Notes: generated by a model from the letters alone, not told the origin. A stretch of DNA of 64,000 nucleotides from Verrucomicrobiota bacterium (GCA_026397915.1 JAPLTX010000021.1:220841-284840), one strand, 5' to 3'; positions 50,218-58,667 are shown, numbered from the stretch's first letter. Program-made: numbers and translations.

Positions 50218-50473
50218 GTAGTTTCGGCGCGGCGCACGGGCGCGGCAAATCGCCCCGGTGATACTGCGGTATCTGGTTGTCGAAGGACTTCGTGTCGCGG
50301 TGAATTCCCGGTGCGGTTTTCTGCTTTTTCCGACTTCTCAAACTACAAGTCTTGGTGCAATATGTGCTCGCAGGTTTGAGGAGATGGTGAGCCAGGGAAC
50401 AACCGAGAAGCGCCATCAAGCTCCCCACGCGGCGGCGAAGTCGCAGAACACCTGCAAGCGCGAGGAGAATAAA

Positions 50474-50668
50474 ATGTTCACGAAGAAGTCGAGCAAACGC
50501 GGGCAATCGCTGGTGGAGTATGGTCTGGTTCTGGCGCTGATCGCCATTGTGGCCATTCTGGTCGTGAAGGCTGTGGGCACGAAGACCACGAGCACTTTTG
50601 ACAACGTCCAAAGCCAGATGACCTCGCAGGGCGTTGCGACGACGTCGCCGACCGCTGCCAGTTCGTAG
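50474..50668 (+). CDS. flp: Flp/Fap-type major pilin
   Basis: The 64-residue product is a classic Flp prepilin: a short basic leader (FTKKSSKR), the cleavage Gly, then QSLVEYGLVLALIAIVAILV with Glu at +5 and Tyr at +6 of the mature chain. The C-terminus is Ser/Thr-rich. AGGAG lies 8 nt before the ATG. Flp pilins polymerise into Tad pili for adhesion. None of the assembly genes (tadA, tadB, tadC, rcpA, tadV) is in the window, so assembly must be encoded elsewhere. Confidence 0.9.
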   Translation: MFTKKSSKRGQSLVEYGLVLALIAIVAILVVKAVGTKTTSTFDNVQSQMTSQGVATTSPTAASS

Positions 50669-50708
50669 TCTCGACGCGAAGCGCGCCCAGTGCGCCTTGC
50701 AAGATTTT

Positions 50709-50795
50709 TGAAATCCAGTCGGCGGGGCCCGGAGCCAAGGCCTGCTCCCAACAGGCCCACCTACCTCCTTTGGCTCCACCCCGCCGGCGGATTTC
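50709..50795 (+). repeat. Long hairpin; dispersed repeat L
   Basis: The outer arms (50710-50740 and about 50767-50795) pair over most of 29 nt (GAAATCC with GGATTTC, CGGCGGGG with CCCCGCCG, GGAGCCAA with TTGGCTCC). The loop holds an inner CCTG/CAGG hairpin. It may end the flp transcript. About 70 nt resembles 51755-51826 (roughly 75 % identical), so it is also a dispersed repeat. Confidence 0.6.
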
Positions 50796-51122
50796 ATCCT
50801 CATCCCATCATCCCCGCTTCCGATTTTCCCCTTGCAGCGCAGATGGGGATGCAACAAACCGGCCGAAGGAACTTTTGAGCTTTCTTGGTTTCAACGGGGG
50901 CCAACTTTACGGCCGCGCTTGCCGGCTGCGCGCCGGTAAAATTTCCGCTTGATTTCCGGGCGGCTCAGCGGAAATATCGCGGCACTGAGGATGGACGGGA
51001 CGGGTGAAGATCAGTTCCCATTCTTGTTTTGGATGCGCACCGTCAGCGCGATGGCAGACGGTGCCTTGCCCCCGGCCTATCCTTGTATCCCCCAACCGTG
51101 CGGATGCCTTGCGCGGCGGCGC
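50796..51122. other. Gene-free stretch before array 2
   Basis: About 330 nt with no convincing gene. Several frames stay open, but products are low-complexity and continue into the array. Units of 21 nt may extend one step further left (51102) in degenerate form. Confidence 0.4.
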
Positions 51123-51490
51123 ATCGGAACGGTTCAGCCGCGCGGCTGGAGCATTTATCCTCACGGATAATCGCTCCAGCCATGCGGTTAATCCAATTAT
51201 CCACACCGGTAATCGCTCCAGCCGCACGGTTAATCCGATTAACCTCATGGATAATCGCTTCAGCCGTGAGGATAATCCGATTATCCACACCGGTAATTGG
51301 TCCAGCCGTGAGGATAATTGGATTAACCGCACCGATAATTGGTCCAGCCGTGAGGATAATTGGATTAACCGCACCGATAATTGGTCCAGCCGTGAGGATA
51401 ATTGGATTAACCGCACCGATAATCCGTTCAGCCGTGAGGTTTTTGGGCCAAAATACGCCGAAAAGGCCGTTTTGGGTGCGGTTGGGGCGG
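51123..51490. repeat. 21-bp tandem array 2 with AT-rich cap
   Basis: Fifteen units of exactly 21 bp run from 51123 to 51437. Units alternate between two types, one ending TCCAGCCGTGA and one with GGATTAACCGCAC, so the right half has a 42-bp period; the last units are nearly identical and the left ones are diverged. Many units contain small palindromes such as GGATAATCCGATTATCC. The cap (51438-51490) reads GGTTTTTGGGCCAAAA, then CGAAAAGGCCGTTTTGGG. Period, unit number and cap layout match array 1, though unit sequence does not. Confidence 0.85.
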
Positions 51491-51679
51491 TGGCTGGTCA
51501 AAAAACGACACTTTCCCGGAGGGGTGGGGAAAAGCTGCTGCCTTCATGCCGTAGGGGTTGCGACCGCCGCGCTTTCGAGCAAACAACCCACGGGTGATCG
51601 CACACCGCCGCTACGGCGTTACTGACCGGAGGATATTCCGAAGAGTCGGCCCAGTGATGACGAGAATGCCCGCATCACC

Positions 51680-51720
51680 CGGAAGGGTCTCGGTGTCGTA
51701 GCTGGGCCCTTCCGTTTCTT
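51680..51720 (+). terminator. Possible terminator-like hairpin
   Basis: CGGAAGGG (51680-51687) pairs with CCCTTCCG (51707-51714), then TTTCTT. No gene ends just before it, so it could close an unannotated small RNA or be chance. Confidence 0.3.
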
Positions 51721-51754
51721 CATCACGAAAAGGTTGAGCGCCTCACAGAACCTC

Positions 51755-51826
51755 TGAAATCCTGTCGCCGGGGTTTGGGGCCAGCGGCCTGAACATGCAG
51801 GCCCTGCTACTTCCCTTGGCTTCTCC
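51755..51826 (+). repeat. Dispersed repeat R (copy of L)
   Basis: TGAAATCC, GTCG, CGGGG, GCCTG..CAGGCCC, CTAC and TTGGCT occur in the same order and spacing as in 50709-50780, same orientation. The outer right arm is weaker, so it is a poorer hairpin. L and R bracket array 2. Confidence 0.5.
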
Positions 51827-52050
51827 CAATCAGCCACCGTCTCATCGCCTCAGCTCGCCATTGACTCCCGCCCGCGCTTTGCCTGCAAGGCGGCAGGCAG
51901 CATTGCGCCTGCAATGGGTCTGCACGATGGAATTGCAATAGCTCCCGTCTGATTGAAAAACGGCCGGCCGGCTTTTTCATCAATTTTCCTTCGGTAATTA
52001 CGGGCGAAAACGAATTCTGGCCGCGCGCGTCCCTGCATGTTCGCGTCGCT

Positions 52051-52065
52051 TGGCACGCAGGCTGC
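52051..52065 (+). promoter_or_regulatory. Sigma-54 (-24/-12) promoter of the PEP-CTERM gene
   Basis: TGGCACG (52051-52057), 4 nt, CTGC (52062-52065), one mismatch to TGGCACG-N4-TTGC. The start would lie near 52077, two nt before the ATG at 52079. PEP-CTERM proteins are under RpoN and PrsK/PrsR-type control in other bacteria, so the placement is meaningful. Confidence 0.68.
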
Positions 52066-52078
52066 CTTTGTAGAGGGC

Positions 52079-52639
52079 ATGAACTCGAACACTGCGAAAC
52101 TAATGGGTGGACTGATCTTGGGTCTGAGTCTTTCCTTACTCCCGGTCGGGGCCATACCGATCAACATCACCATGATCGGCAATATGCCCGCGGTGGCCGC
52201 CCCCGCGAGTCAACTGAATAACTTCGGCGACAGCGCGGTCTTCAGTTGGCTGAAGACGGACGTAGCCGCCTTCAACGCCTTCCAAGGAACCAGCTACCCC
52301 GTTCCGACAGCGAACCCGGATGGAAGCCCGCTGTCAAAGATCGAATCGTTTTCGGGTTCGCGTAGCTTCACCGCAACCCTGCCGAGTCAGGATTACGCGG
52401 TTCTGCACTGGGGCGGTAAGAATGGTGGTTGGGCGCAAGCCTTCTACAATCCCGGCCAGACCGCAAACTACGTTTTTAATGCACCTCCGGGTGGTCAACC
52501 GCTCGTGGGCGGAATCTCGTTTTACTCGAACTACGGTTCGGGATCTGGCGGCGGCGGTGGCTCGGTTCCGGAAGGCGGTGTGACGATCGGCTTGTTGGGT
52601 ATGGCGCTGGGTGGATTGGTTCTGATGCGGAAGGTGTGA
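52079..52639 (+). CDS. PEP-CTERM-type (VPEGG) exported protein
   Basis: The 186-residue product has a signal peptide (KLMGGLILGLSLSLLPVGA), a mature domain with an Asn/Ser-rich beta pattern (SFSGSRSFTATLPSQDYAVLHW), a Gly/Ser linker (GSGSGGGGGS) and a C-terminal tail at 163-186: VPEGG, a hydrophobic helix (IGLLGMALGGLVLM) and a basic end (RKV). This is the exosortase recognition tail in the VPDSG/VPEGG variant common in Verrucomicrobiota. The protein would be cut and passed to the cell surface or extracellular matrix. No exosortase is in the window. It has its own sigma-54 promoter and a terminator 155 nt downstream. Confidence 0.85.
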   Translation: MNSNTAKLMGGLILGLSLSLLPVGAIPINITMIGNMPAVAAPASQLNNFGDSAVFSWLKTDVAAFNAFQGTSYPVPTANPDGSPLSKIESFSGSRSFTATLPSQDYAVLHWGGKNGGWAQAFYNPGQTANYVFNAPPGGQPLVGGISFYSNYGSGSGGGGGSVPEGGVTIGLLGMALGGLVLMRKV

Positions 52640-52793
52640 CCACGCGTCACCGAAGACATGAACGATCTCGTCACCAATCTGAACGAGGTGTTCGACAACG
52701 GCATTCAGAGCGTTTGAGCCAGAAGTCACTTGGTGAAATGAGTTCATCACCGAAGTAACTGAAAACTGGCGACAGAAAGGAGGCTCAATCTTA

Positions 52794-52830
52794 CCCCTAC
52801 GGCTCCGGCGGGCCGTAGGGGTGGTTTTTT
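52794..52830 (+). terminator. Rho-independent terminator
   Basis: CCCCTACGG (52794-52802) pairs perfectly with CCGTAGGGG (52813-52821), then TGG and six T (52825-52830). It ends the PEP-CTERM transcript after a 3' UTR of about 155 nt. Confidence 0.92.
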
Positions 52831-52946
52831 AGTCGCTCCCTGTTTTTCGTTGAGGACGGCAGGGCGCAGAATATCCACTGAAAACTGCGAAGGGCCAGAA
52901 ACAAGCCGGTCGTTTCCAACCATCACCGCCCACCAGCGGTCCTGGA

Positions 52947-53567
52947 CTACCGGCTGAGCGTTCCCTTGGTGCTTGGCACGCCCTTGACGCGCGCGTCGCG
53001 CTGACAGGCGAGGTCAAGCGCCTTCGCGAGCGCCTTGAACACGCCCTCGATCATGTGGTGCGCGTCGCGGCCGGACTGGATGACGATGTGCAGGTTCATC
53101 GCCGCGCTGGTGGCCAGCGCGCGCAGGAATTCCTCCACGAGCTGCGGTGTGAACCGCTCGCTCGCCGTGCGGCCGATGACCGCGCCGCCTGCCTTCATCA
53201 GGCGCTTGCCTTCATAGACCAGCACCGGCCGGCCGCTGAAGTCCAGCGTGGCCTCCACGCGCGCCTCGTCCATCGGCACGCGCGACCAGCCGTAGCGTTT
53301 GATGCCGCGTTTGTCGCCGAGCGCCTGCGCAAACGCCTGTCCCAGCGCGATGCCGCAGTCCTCGACGGTGTGGTGGAAATCAATTTCGATGTCGCCCTTG
53401 CAGCGCAGCCGCAGGTCGCAGAGCGAGTGCTTCGCCAGCAACGTCAGCATGTGGTCGAAGAACGGGATGCCCGTTTTCACGTCGCTCTTGCCGCGGCCGT
53501 CCACGTTGAGCGTCAGATCAATCTTTGTCTCCGCCGTGTGCCGCTTGATTTTCGCGATGCGTTTCAT
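52947..53567 (-). CDS. hisB: Imidazoleglycerol-phosphate dehydratase (HisB)
   Basis: HisB removes water from imidazole-glycerol phosphate in histidine synthesis. The 206-residue product is the monofunctional form. Manganese-binding motifs are FFDHM (residues 36-40), HHTVED (65-70) and the C-terminal SGRDAHHMIE. The start overlaps the hisC stop (ATGA) and has GGAGG inside hisC, so translation is coupled. It is the last gene of hisDCB. Confidence 0.97.
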   Translation of the reverse strand: MKRIAKIKRHTAETKIDLTLNVDGRGKSDVKTGIPFFDHMLTLLAKHSLCDLRLRCKGDIEIDFHHTVEDCGIALGQAFAQALGDKRGIKRYGWSRVPMDEARVEATLDFSGRPVLVYEGKRLMKAGGAVIGRTASERFTPQLVEEFLRALATSAAMNLHIVIQSGRDAHHMIEGVFKALAKALDLACQRDARVKGVPSTKGTLSR

Positions 53568-54625
53568 TTGACCTCCGCCAGAATGTTGAGAGTGGCCGCG
53601 AGCAGTCTATCAGTTTCCGCGTCCGTGCCGATGGAAATCCGCACCCGGTCGCTCACACGCGGATCGCTCCACCAGCGCACCAGGATGTTCCGCGCCCGCA
53701 GCGCCTCGTAGAACTTCTTTGCCGTCATCGCCGCCGGCGGCTTTGCGAACAGGAAGTTCGTCGCGCTCGGCAGCACGTCGAAGCCGAACGCCAGCATCGC
53801 GTCGCGCAACCGCTCGCGCGTCGCCTTCACGCGCCGGACGTTCGCCTGAAAATGCGCGCGGTCGCCGAGCGCCGCCAGCGCCGCCACCTGGCTGAGTCGG
53901 TTCACGTTGTAACTGTCCTTGACCTTCATCAGGCCCTCGATGAGCGCCTTGTGGCCGATGGCGAAGCCGACGCGCATCCCGGCGAGCGAGTAACTCTTCG
54001 AGAGCGTGCGGGCTACCAGCGCGTTGCGGTGCTTCTTCACCAGCCGCAGCGCGTTGTCGTCGGCGAAGTCCGCGTAGGCTTCGTCAATCAGCACGACGCC
54101 CCGCGATGCCGCGCAAAGCCGATCCAGTGTCTTCGTGGGCACAGCGACGCCGCTCGGCGCGTTGGGGCTGGTCACGAGCTTCAGAGGTGCATGCTCGCGG
54201 AAAAGCCGTTCCGGCAGCGTAAAGTCCGGGTTCATCTCCAACTCCAGCTTCTTCGCGCCTTGGATGTCCGCCAGCACCGGATAGAGCGAGTAGCTCGGCA
54301 TCGCGTAAGCGACGCGCTGCCCCTCGCCGACGAACGCTCGCAACGCCAGCGTCAACACTTCGTCGCTGCCGTTGGCCACGAGCACCTGCTCCGGCTTGAA
54401 GCCATAGAGTGCGGCGATCTTCGCCTGAAGCGCGCTCGCAACCGGATCAGGATAAAGCCGCAGCGTCGGGCCGTCGCCAATCGCGTCACGGAGGGCCGCG
54501 ACGACCTTGGGCGACGGCGGATACGGGTTCTCGTTAGTGTTGAGCTTGACGAGGCCGGCGACCTTCGGTTGCTCGCCCGGCACGTAGGCGTGCATCCGGT
54601 CGATGTTGGGACGGAGATAGCTCAT
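53564..54625 (-). CDS. hisC: Histidinol-phosphate aminotransferase (HisC)
   Basis: A 353-residue fold-type I PLP aminotransferase that converts imidazole-acetol phosphate to histidinol phosphate. It shows LNTNENPYPPSP near the start, ANGSDEVLTLALRAF, SPNAPSGV, LIDEAYADF and the PLP lysine K210 in SKSYSLAGMRVGF. The start overlaps the hisD stop by 4 nt. Confidence 0.96.
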   Translation of the reverse strand: MSYLRPNIDRMHAYVPGEQPKVAGLVKLNTNENPYPPSPKVVAALRDAIGDGPTLRLYPDPVASALQAKIAALYGFKPEQVLVANGSDEVLTLALRAFVGEGQRVAYAMPSYSLYPVLADIQGAKKLELEMNPDFTLPERLFREHAPLKLVTSPNAPSGVAVPTKTLDRLCAASRGVVLIDEAYADFADDNALRLVKKHRNALVARTLSKSYSLAGMRVGFAIGHKALIEGLMKVKDSYNVNRLSQVAALAALGDRAHFQANVRRVKATRERLRDAMLAFGFDVLPSATNFLFAKPPAAMTAKKFYEALRARNILVRWWSDPRVSDRVRISIGTDAETDRLLAATLNILAEVK

Positions 54626-55917
54626 GGCTCAAACCGGATGCTGGCCGAACGGCCGTGCGCGTCGAGTCCCTCAGCAGTTGCGAACTGCCCGATGGCCGCC
54701 ACCGACTTCCGCAGCGCCTCGCGCGAATACTCGACGATGCTCGTGCGACGTTGGAACTGGTCCACCGTCAGCCCGGCAAAGATGCGGCCCGCGCCGCCGG
54801 TCGGCAGTTCGTGGCTCGGCCCGGCGACGAAATCGCCTGCGACGGTTGGGCTGAACGGCCCGATGAAGATCGCGCCAGCGGTCGTCAGCTTCGGCAGCAG
54901 CTTGCGCGCGCCGCGGCAGTGCAGTTCGAGGTGCTCGGGCGCGATACGGTTGGCGATCTCGGCGGCCTGCGAAAGCGAGCCGACCACAATCGCAACGCCG
55001 CCGGCCACGAGCGTCTTTTCGATGAACTCGCGCCGGGAGAGCGCCGCCAGTTGCTGCGCAAGCGCAGCTTCGACGGCGGCAACAAGTTTTTCGGACGTTG
55101 TGACGAGGAACACGCGCTCATGGCCGCTGCCGTGCTCCGCTTGCGCGAGCAAGTCGGCGGCGATCAACTTCGGATTTGCCGAATCGTCGGCGATGACGAG
55201 CAGTTCGCTCGGTCCGGGCAGCAGGTCCACGCCGACATGGCCGAACAAGAGCCGCTTGGCGGCGACGACATAGGCGTTGCCGGGGCCAAAGACCTTCGCT
55301 ACGCGGCGGACAGTCGGCGTGCCGAACGCCATCGCCGCGATGGCCTGCGAACCGCCGAGTTTATAAACCTCGGTCGCGCCGGAGAGCTTCAGGCCGAAGA
55401 GGAGCGACGGGTTCACGCGGCCGTCCTTGCCGGCGGGCGTGCAGACGACTCGCTCCGGGCAGCCGGCGATTCGCGCGAGCGCGACGGTCATCAGACTGGT
55501 GGAAACGAGCGGCGCGGTGCCGCCGGGGACGTAGATGCCGACGCGCTGGAGCGGGTCGAACTTCTCGCCGACGCGCGCGCCCTGCGGGTTGCGGGCGGAC
55601 CAGCCGCGACGGAGGCCGCGGCGGTTGAAAAACTCGATATTCCTCAGTGCGAACTTCGCCGCGCGCTTGAACTCCGCGCTGACGCCCTTCTCCGCGTCGC
55701 GCAGTTCGGCGTCGGTGACACAAAAATCCCCCGCCGTCGCCGGCGACCATCCGTCGAAACGCGCACTCAGTTCGAGCAGCGCCGCATCGCCGCGCTGGCG
55801 CACGGCTTCGACGATGTCGCGGGTGCGCGCTTCGATGACCGGGTCGAACAGGCTGGTCTCTTCCAGCGCCGCGAGCCTGGCTTCAAGATCCGCCGAGCGG
55901 TAATCAAGGCATTTCAT
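54622..55917 (-). CDS. hisD: Histidinol dehydrogenase (HisD)
   Basis: A zinc enzyme of 431 residues that makes the last two oxidations of histidine synthesis with NAD. Marks are YVPGGTAPLVSTSLMTVALA, KVFGPGNAYVVAAK, DLLPGPSELLVIADDSANP, LAQAEHGSGHERVFLVT with the catalytic Glu-His pair, and HLELHCRGA. Length is normal. It leads the hisD-hisC-hisB operon; the upstream 177 nt have no strong -35/-10 pair that I trust. Confidence 0.96.
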   Translation of the reverse strand: MKCLDYRSADLEARLAALEETSLFDPVIEARTRDIVEAVRQRGDAALLELSARFDGWSPATAGDFCVTDAELRDAEKGVSAEFKRAAKFALRNIEFFNRRGLRRGWSARNPQGARVGEKFDPLQRVGIYVPGGTAPLVSTSLMTVALARIAGCPERVVCTPAGKDGRVNPSLLFGLKLSGATEVYKLGGSQAIAAMAFGTPTVRRVAKVFGPGNAYVVAAKRLLFGHVGVDLLPGPSELLVIADDSANPKLIAADLLAQAEHGSGHERVFLVTTSEKLVAAVEAALAQQLAALSRREFIEKTLVAGGVAIVVGSLSQAAEIANRIAPEHLELHCRGARKLLPKLTTAGAIFIGPFSPTVAGDFVAGPSHELPTGGAGRIFAGLTVDQFQRRTSIVEYSREALRKSVAAIGQFATAEGLDAHGRSASIRFEP

Positions 55918-56057
55918 GGTTTGGTTTCCGGTTGAAACACGCTGCCAGCACCGCCAGCCACGCGTTTCAAAGCGCCGACTTGTAACAAACCGGCGGTGAT
56001 GGCAAAAGCCTTTTGTTGGCGGGTCACAGAAAGATCATCATGAGCCGCTATCGAAGA

Positions 56058-56086
56058 CTGGCATTGCGGAAACGCTGCGCTAGATT
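56058..56086 (+). promoter_or_regulatory. Weak candidate promoter of the DUF167 gene, leaderless
   Basis: CTGGCA (56058-56063), 17 nt, TAGATT (56081-56086). The ATG at 56095 is 8 nt after the -10 box and has no Shine-Dalgarno. Confidence 0.35.
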
Positions 56087-56094
56087 AGCTCACT

Positions 56095-56433
56095 ATGCCA
56101 TTCCTGAAACGAACTCCAAACGGCTGCCAGCTTTCGGTGCGCGTCCAGCCCGGCGCGTCGCGCAGTGAGGTGGCGGGGTTGCACGGCGCGGAACTGAAGG
56201 TGCGGGTGAAGGCGCCGCCGGTCGAGGGCAAGGCCAACGAGGCGCTGCTGGAATGCCTCGCGAAACTGTTCCGCGTCAAGCGCAGCCAGTGCGAGCTGCT
56301 ACGTGGCGAAACCTCGCGAAGCAAGACGGTGTTCGTGCGCGACCTGAATGAAGCATTGGCGCGGGCCGAACTTGCTGGCAAAATCGCCGGCGTGAAACCG
56401 CCTGCTGAGAGCCGCGACGAGGAAAAGGCTTGA
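56095..56433 (+). CDS. DUF167 (YggU) family protein
   Basis: The 112-residue product carries the DUF167 pattern: LSVRVQPGASRSEVAG, LKVRVKAPPVEGKANEALLECLAK and SQCELLRGETSRSKTV. The function of the family is not settled. The stop overlaps the TTG start of the MoeB-like gene, so the pair is co-translated. Confidence 0.92.
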   Translation: MPFLKRTPNGCQLSVRVQPGASRSEVAGLHGAELKVRVKAPPVEGKANEALLECLAKLFRVKRSQCELLRGETSRSKTVFVRDLNEALARAELAGKIAGVKPPAESRDEEKA

Positions 56434-57593
56434 GTTCAACCCCGACGAAGCTGACGAACGAGGAGATCCGACGTTACTCCCGGCACCTGACGTTGCCGGA
56501 GGTGGGTGTCGTGGGTCAGGAGAAGTTGAAAGCCGCGAGTGTCCTCTGCATCGGCGCGGGCGGACTGGGGTCGCCGGCGGCGATGTATCTGGTGGCGGCA
56601 GGCGTCGGGCGACTTGGCTTGGTGGATTTCGATGTCGTGGACGAGACGAACCTCCAGCGGCAGATCATCCACGGCACCAGCGCCGTCGGCCGCCCAAAAC
56701 TGGAGAGCGCCCGCGCGCGGCTCGGCGACATCAATCCGCTTGTCGCCGTGGAGTGCCACGCCACCAAGCTCAACAGCGGCAACGCGCTCGACATCTTCAG
56801 CCGCTACGATGTTGTCATTGACGGCACGGACAACTTCCCGACGCGCTATCTCAGCAACGACGCCTGCGTGCTGCTGAAGAAGCCAAACATTTACGGTGCG
56901 ATCTTCCGCTTCGAGGGCCAGGCCAGCGTGTTCGCGCCACACCTGGGCGGGCCGTGTTATCGCTGCCTTTTCCCTGAGCCGCCGCCGCCGGGCATGGTGC
57001 CAAGTTGTGCCGAAGGCGGCGTGCTCGGCGTGCTGCCGGGCATCATCGGCGTCATCCAGGCGACCGAGACGATCAAGCTCATTCTTGGCAAAGGCGATGC
57101 GCTCCTCGGCCGGTTGCTACTCTACAACGCGCTCGACATGAAGTTCCGTGAGATGAAGATGCGACGCGACCCGAATTGCCCCGTATGCAGCGAGCGACCA
57201 ACGATCACGAAGCTGATTGATTACGAGCAGTTCTGTGGCGTGAAAGGCGAACCAACCATGAATGAGCAACCAATCAGAGACGAGATCACGGCCGTCGAGT
57301 TGGCGGCGATGCTGAAGCGCGGTGAGAAGTTTGCGCTGGTGGACGTGCGCGAGCCGGACGAGTGGGCCATCTGTCGCATTCCCGGTGCGACGCTGCTGCC
57401 GCTGTCGGCGCTGCCGCAGCGCTTCGGCGAGTTGGCGAAGGACGCCCGCATCGTGCTGCACTGCAAGGCCGGCAAGCGTTCGATGAAGGCGCTTCAGTTT
57501 CTGCGCGAGCAGGGCTACGCCAATCTCAAGAGCGTCCGAGGCGGCATTGACGCGTGGTCCACCGACGTGGATCCGAGCGTGCCGAGGTATTGA
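56430..57593 (+). CDS. moeB: MoeB/ThiF-type adenylyltransferase fused to rhodanese
   Basis: The 387-residue protein has the E1-like ATP-binding loop IGAGGLGSP (41-49), DFDVVDETNLQRQI and zinc cysteines CYRC and CPVC. After a linker near residue 270 comes a rhodanese domain (FALVDVREPDEWAICRIPGA) with the persulfide Cys345 in CKAGKRS. Such fusions activate the C-terminal Gly of a sulfur-carrier protein and load sulfur for molybdopterin, thiamine or other thio-compounds. The TTG start overlaps the upstream TGA (TTGA). Confidence 0.92.
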   Translation: MSSTPTKLTNEEIRRYSRHLTLPEVGVVGQEKLKAASVLCIGAGGLGSPAAMYLVAAGVGRLGLVDFDVVDETNLQRQIIHGTSAVGRPKLESARARLGDINPLVAVECHATKLNSGNALDIFSRYDVVIDGTDNFPTRYLSNDACVLLKKPNIYGAIFRFEGQASVFAPHLGGPCYRCLFPEPPPPGMVPSCAEGGVLGVLPGIIGVIQATETIKLILGKGDALLGRLLLYNALDMKFREMKMRRDPNCPVCSERPTITKLIDYEQFCGVKGEPTMNEQPIRDEITAVELAAMLKRGEKFALVDVREPDEWAICRIPGATLLPLSALPQRFGELAKDARIVLHCKAGKRSMKALQFLREQGYANLKSVRGGIDAWSTDVDPSVPRY

Positions 57594-57605
57594 GGAATCT
57601 TTCCG

Positions 57606-58580
57606 TCAGGCCGCGCAACCAGCGCGGTGCGCAAGGCGCAGCGTTTCGTCGAACGGGCGGATGCCGGTGGAGGCGCCGATGGCTTGCACGCAACACGCGC
57701 CGACGGTGTTGGCAAACATGCCGGCGTCGCCTACGCCGAAACCGCGCAGCCGCGCGGTGATGAATCCCGCCAGCCACGAATCGCCCGCGCCAGTGGCGTC
57801 CACGACTTTCTTCGCGGGTGCCGGCGGCACATACAGCGACTTCGACGGCTCGGCGGGATCGCTGAGCAGACAGCCTTCTTTGCCGAGCTTGACGCCGACG
57901 ACGCCCGGTGCGCCGGCGGCGCGGAAGCGGGCGATGATTTTCTCCGGCGACTCCTCGCCGCTGACGTTGCGCGCCTCGTCGAGGCTCGGCACGAAAATGT
58001 CCAACCACGGCAGCGCCTTGGCGAGATTATCGAAGCCTTTCGCGCCGGCGACGCAGTCCAGCGAGGTCAGCGTCTTCGGAGCGGCGCGGCGGATGGCGCG
58101 CAAGGCCTTGCCAAACTCCGATTCCAGCTTCGGCATCAGGCCGAAGTAGCCCAGCGCGACGGCGCGGCTGCGCTTGATGTAAGCGATGCGTGCGATGATG
58201 TCGGCGGCGGTGAGTTGGTTGCCGCAGCCGCCGGTGTGGAAGAAGGTGCGCTCGCCGCTGGGGTCCACGCAGACGATGGTGGCGCTGCTCTGGCCGCGCT
58301 TGTCCACGATGACGCCGCCGAGGTCGAGACCGGCGCCGCGCAGGCGCTGCTGGAGGAACGCGCCCCAGTTGTCGTCGCCGAGGCGGCCGAGCGCGCCGAC
58401 GCGCAAGCCGAGTTTGGCGGCGGCGATGCCGACGTTGCAGACGTTGCCACCAGTGTGCAGCTCGACGGCCTCGCTATGGAAGAGCTTGCCAAACCCGATG
58501 GGCCGGTCGAGCGCGATGGGACGGCCGATGACATCGGCCACCATGTGGCCGGCGACGATAAGGTCAAAGGATTGTTTCAT
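57606..58580 (-). CDS. PfkB-family carbohydrate kinase
   Basis: The 324-residue product has PfkB signature 1 (ELHTGGNVCNVGIAAAKLG) and signature 2 (DATGAGDSWLAGF, with the catalytic Asp). It is similar in layout to ribokinase and adenosine kinase. The substrate is probably a sugar but cannot be named. ATG 58580 gives the normal N-terminus SFDLIVAGHMVADVIG. A TATCAT box 16 nt upstream may be its -10. It is convergent with the MoeB-like gene, 12 nt between stops. Confidence 0.9.
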   Translation of the reverse strand: MKQSFDLIVAGHMVADVIGRPIALDRPIGFGKLFHSEAVELHTGGNVCNVGIAAAKLGLRVGALGRLGDDNWGAFLQQRLRGAGLDLGGVIVDKRGQSSATIVCVDPSGERTFFHTGGCGNQLTAADIIARIAYIKRSRAVALGYFGLMPKLESEFGKALRAIRRAAPKTLTSLDCVAGAKGFDNLAKALPWLDIFVPSLDEARNVSGEESPEKIIARFRAAGAPGVVGVKLGKEGCLLSDPAEPSKSLYVPPAPAKKVVDATGAGDSWLAGFITARLRGFGVGDAGMFANTVGACCVQAIGASTGIRPFDETLRLAHRAGCAA

Positions 58581-58667
58581 TGATTTAATGATGCGGATGA
58601 TAACTGACGTCGGCCTTTGTGGCGACGACACATTCAACCGAAACGCTGCGCTGTTTGCAAGGCGAAC

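Noticed and set aside
51123..51437. Array 2 as a CRISPR array
   Set aside because: Units are contiguous with no unique spacers and no cas genes are near.
51560..51660. Cyclic-di-GMP (GEMM-like) riboswitch
   Set aside because: AGCAAAC and TCGCACACC strings look superficially similar to the motif, but the P1b hairpin and the tetraloop receptor cannot be formed, and no gene follows at a sensible distance.
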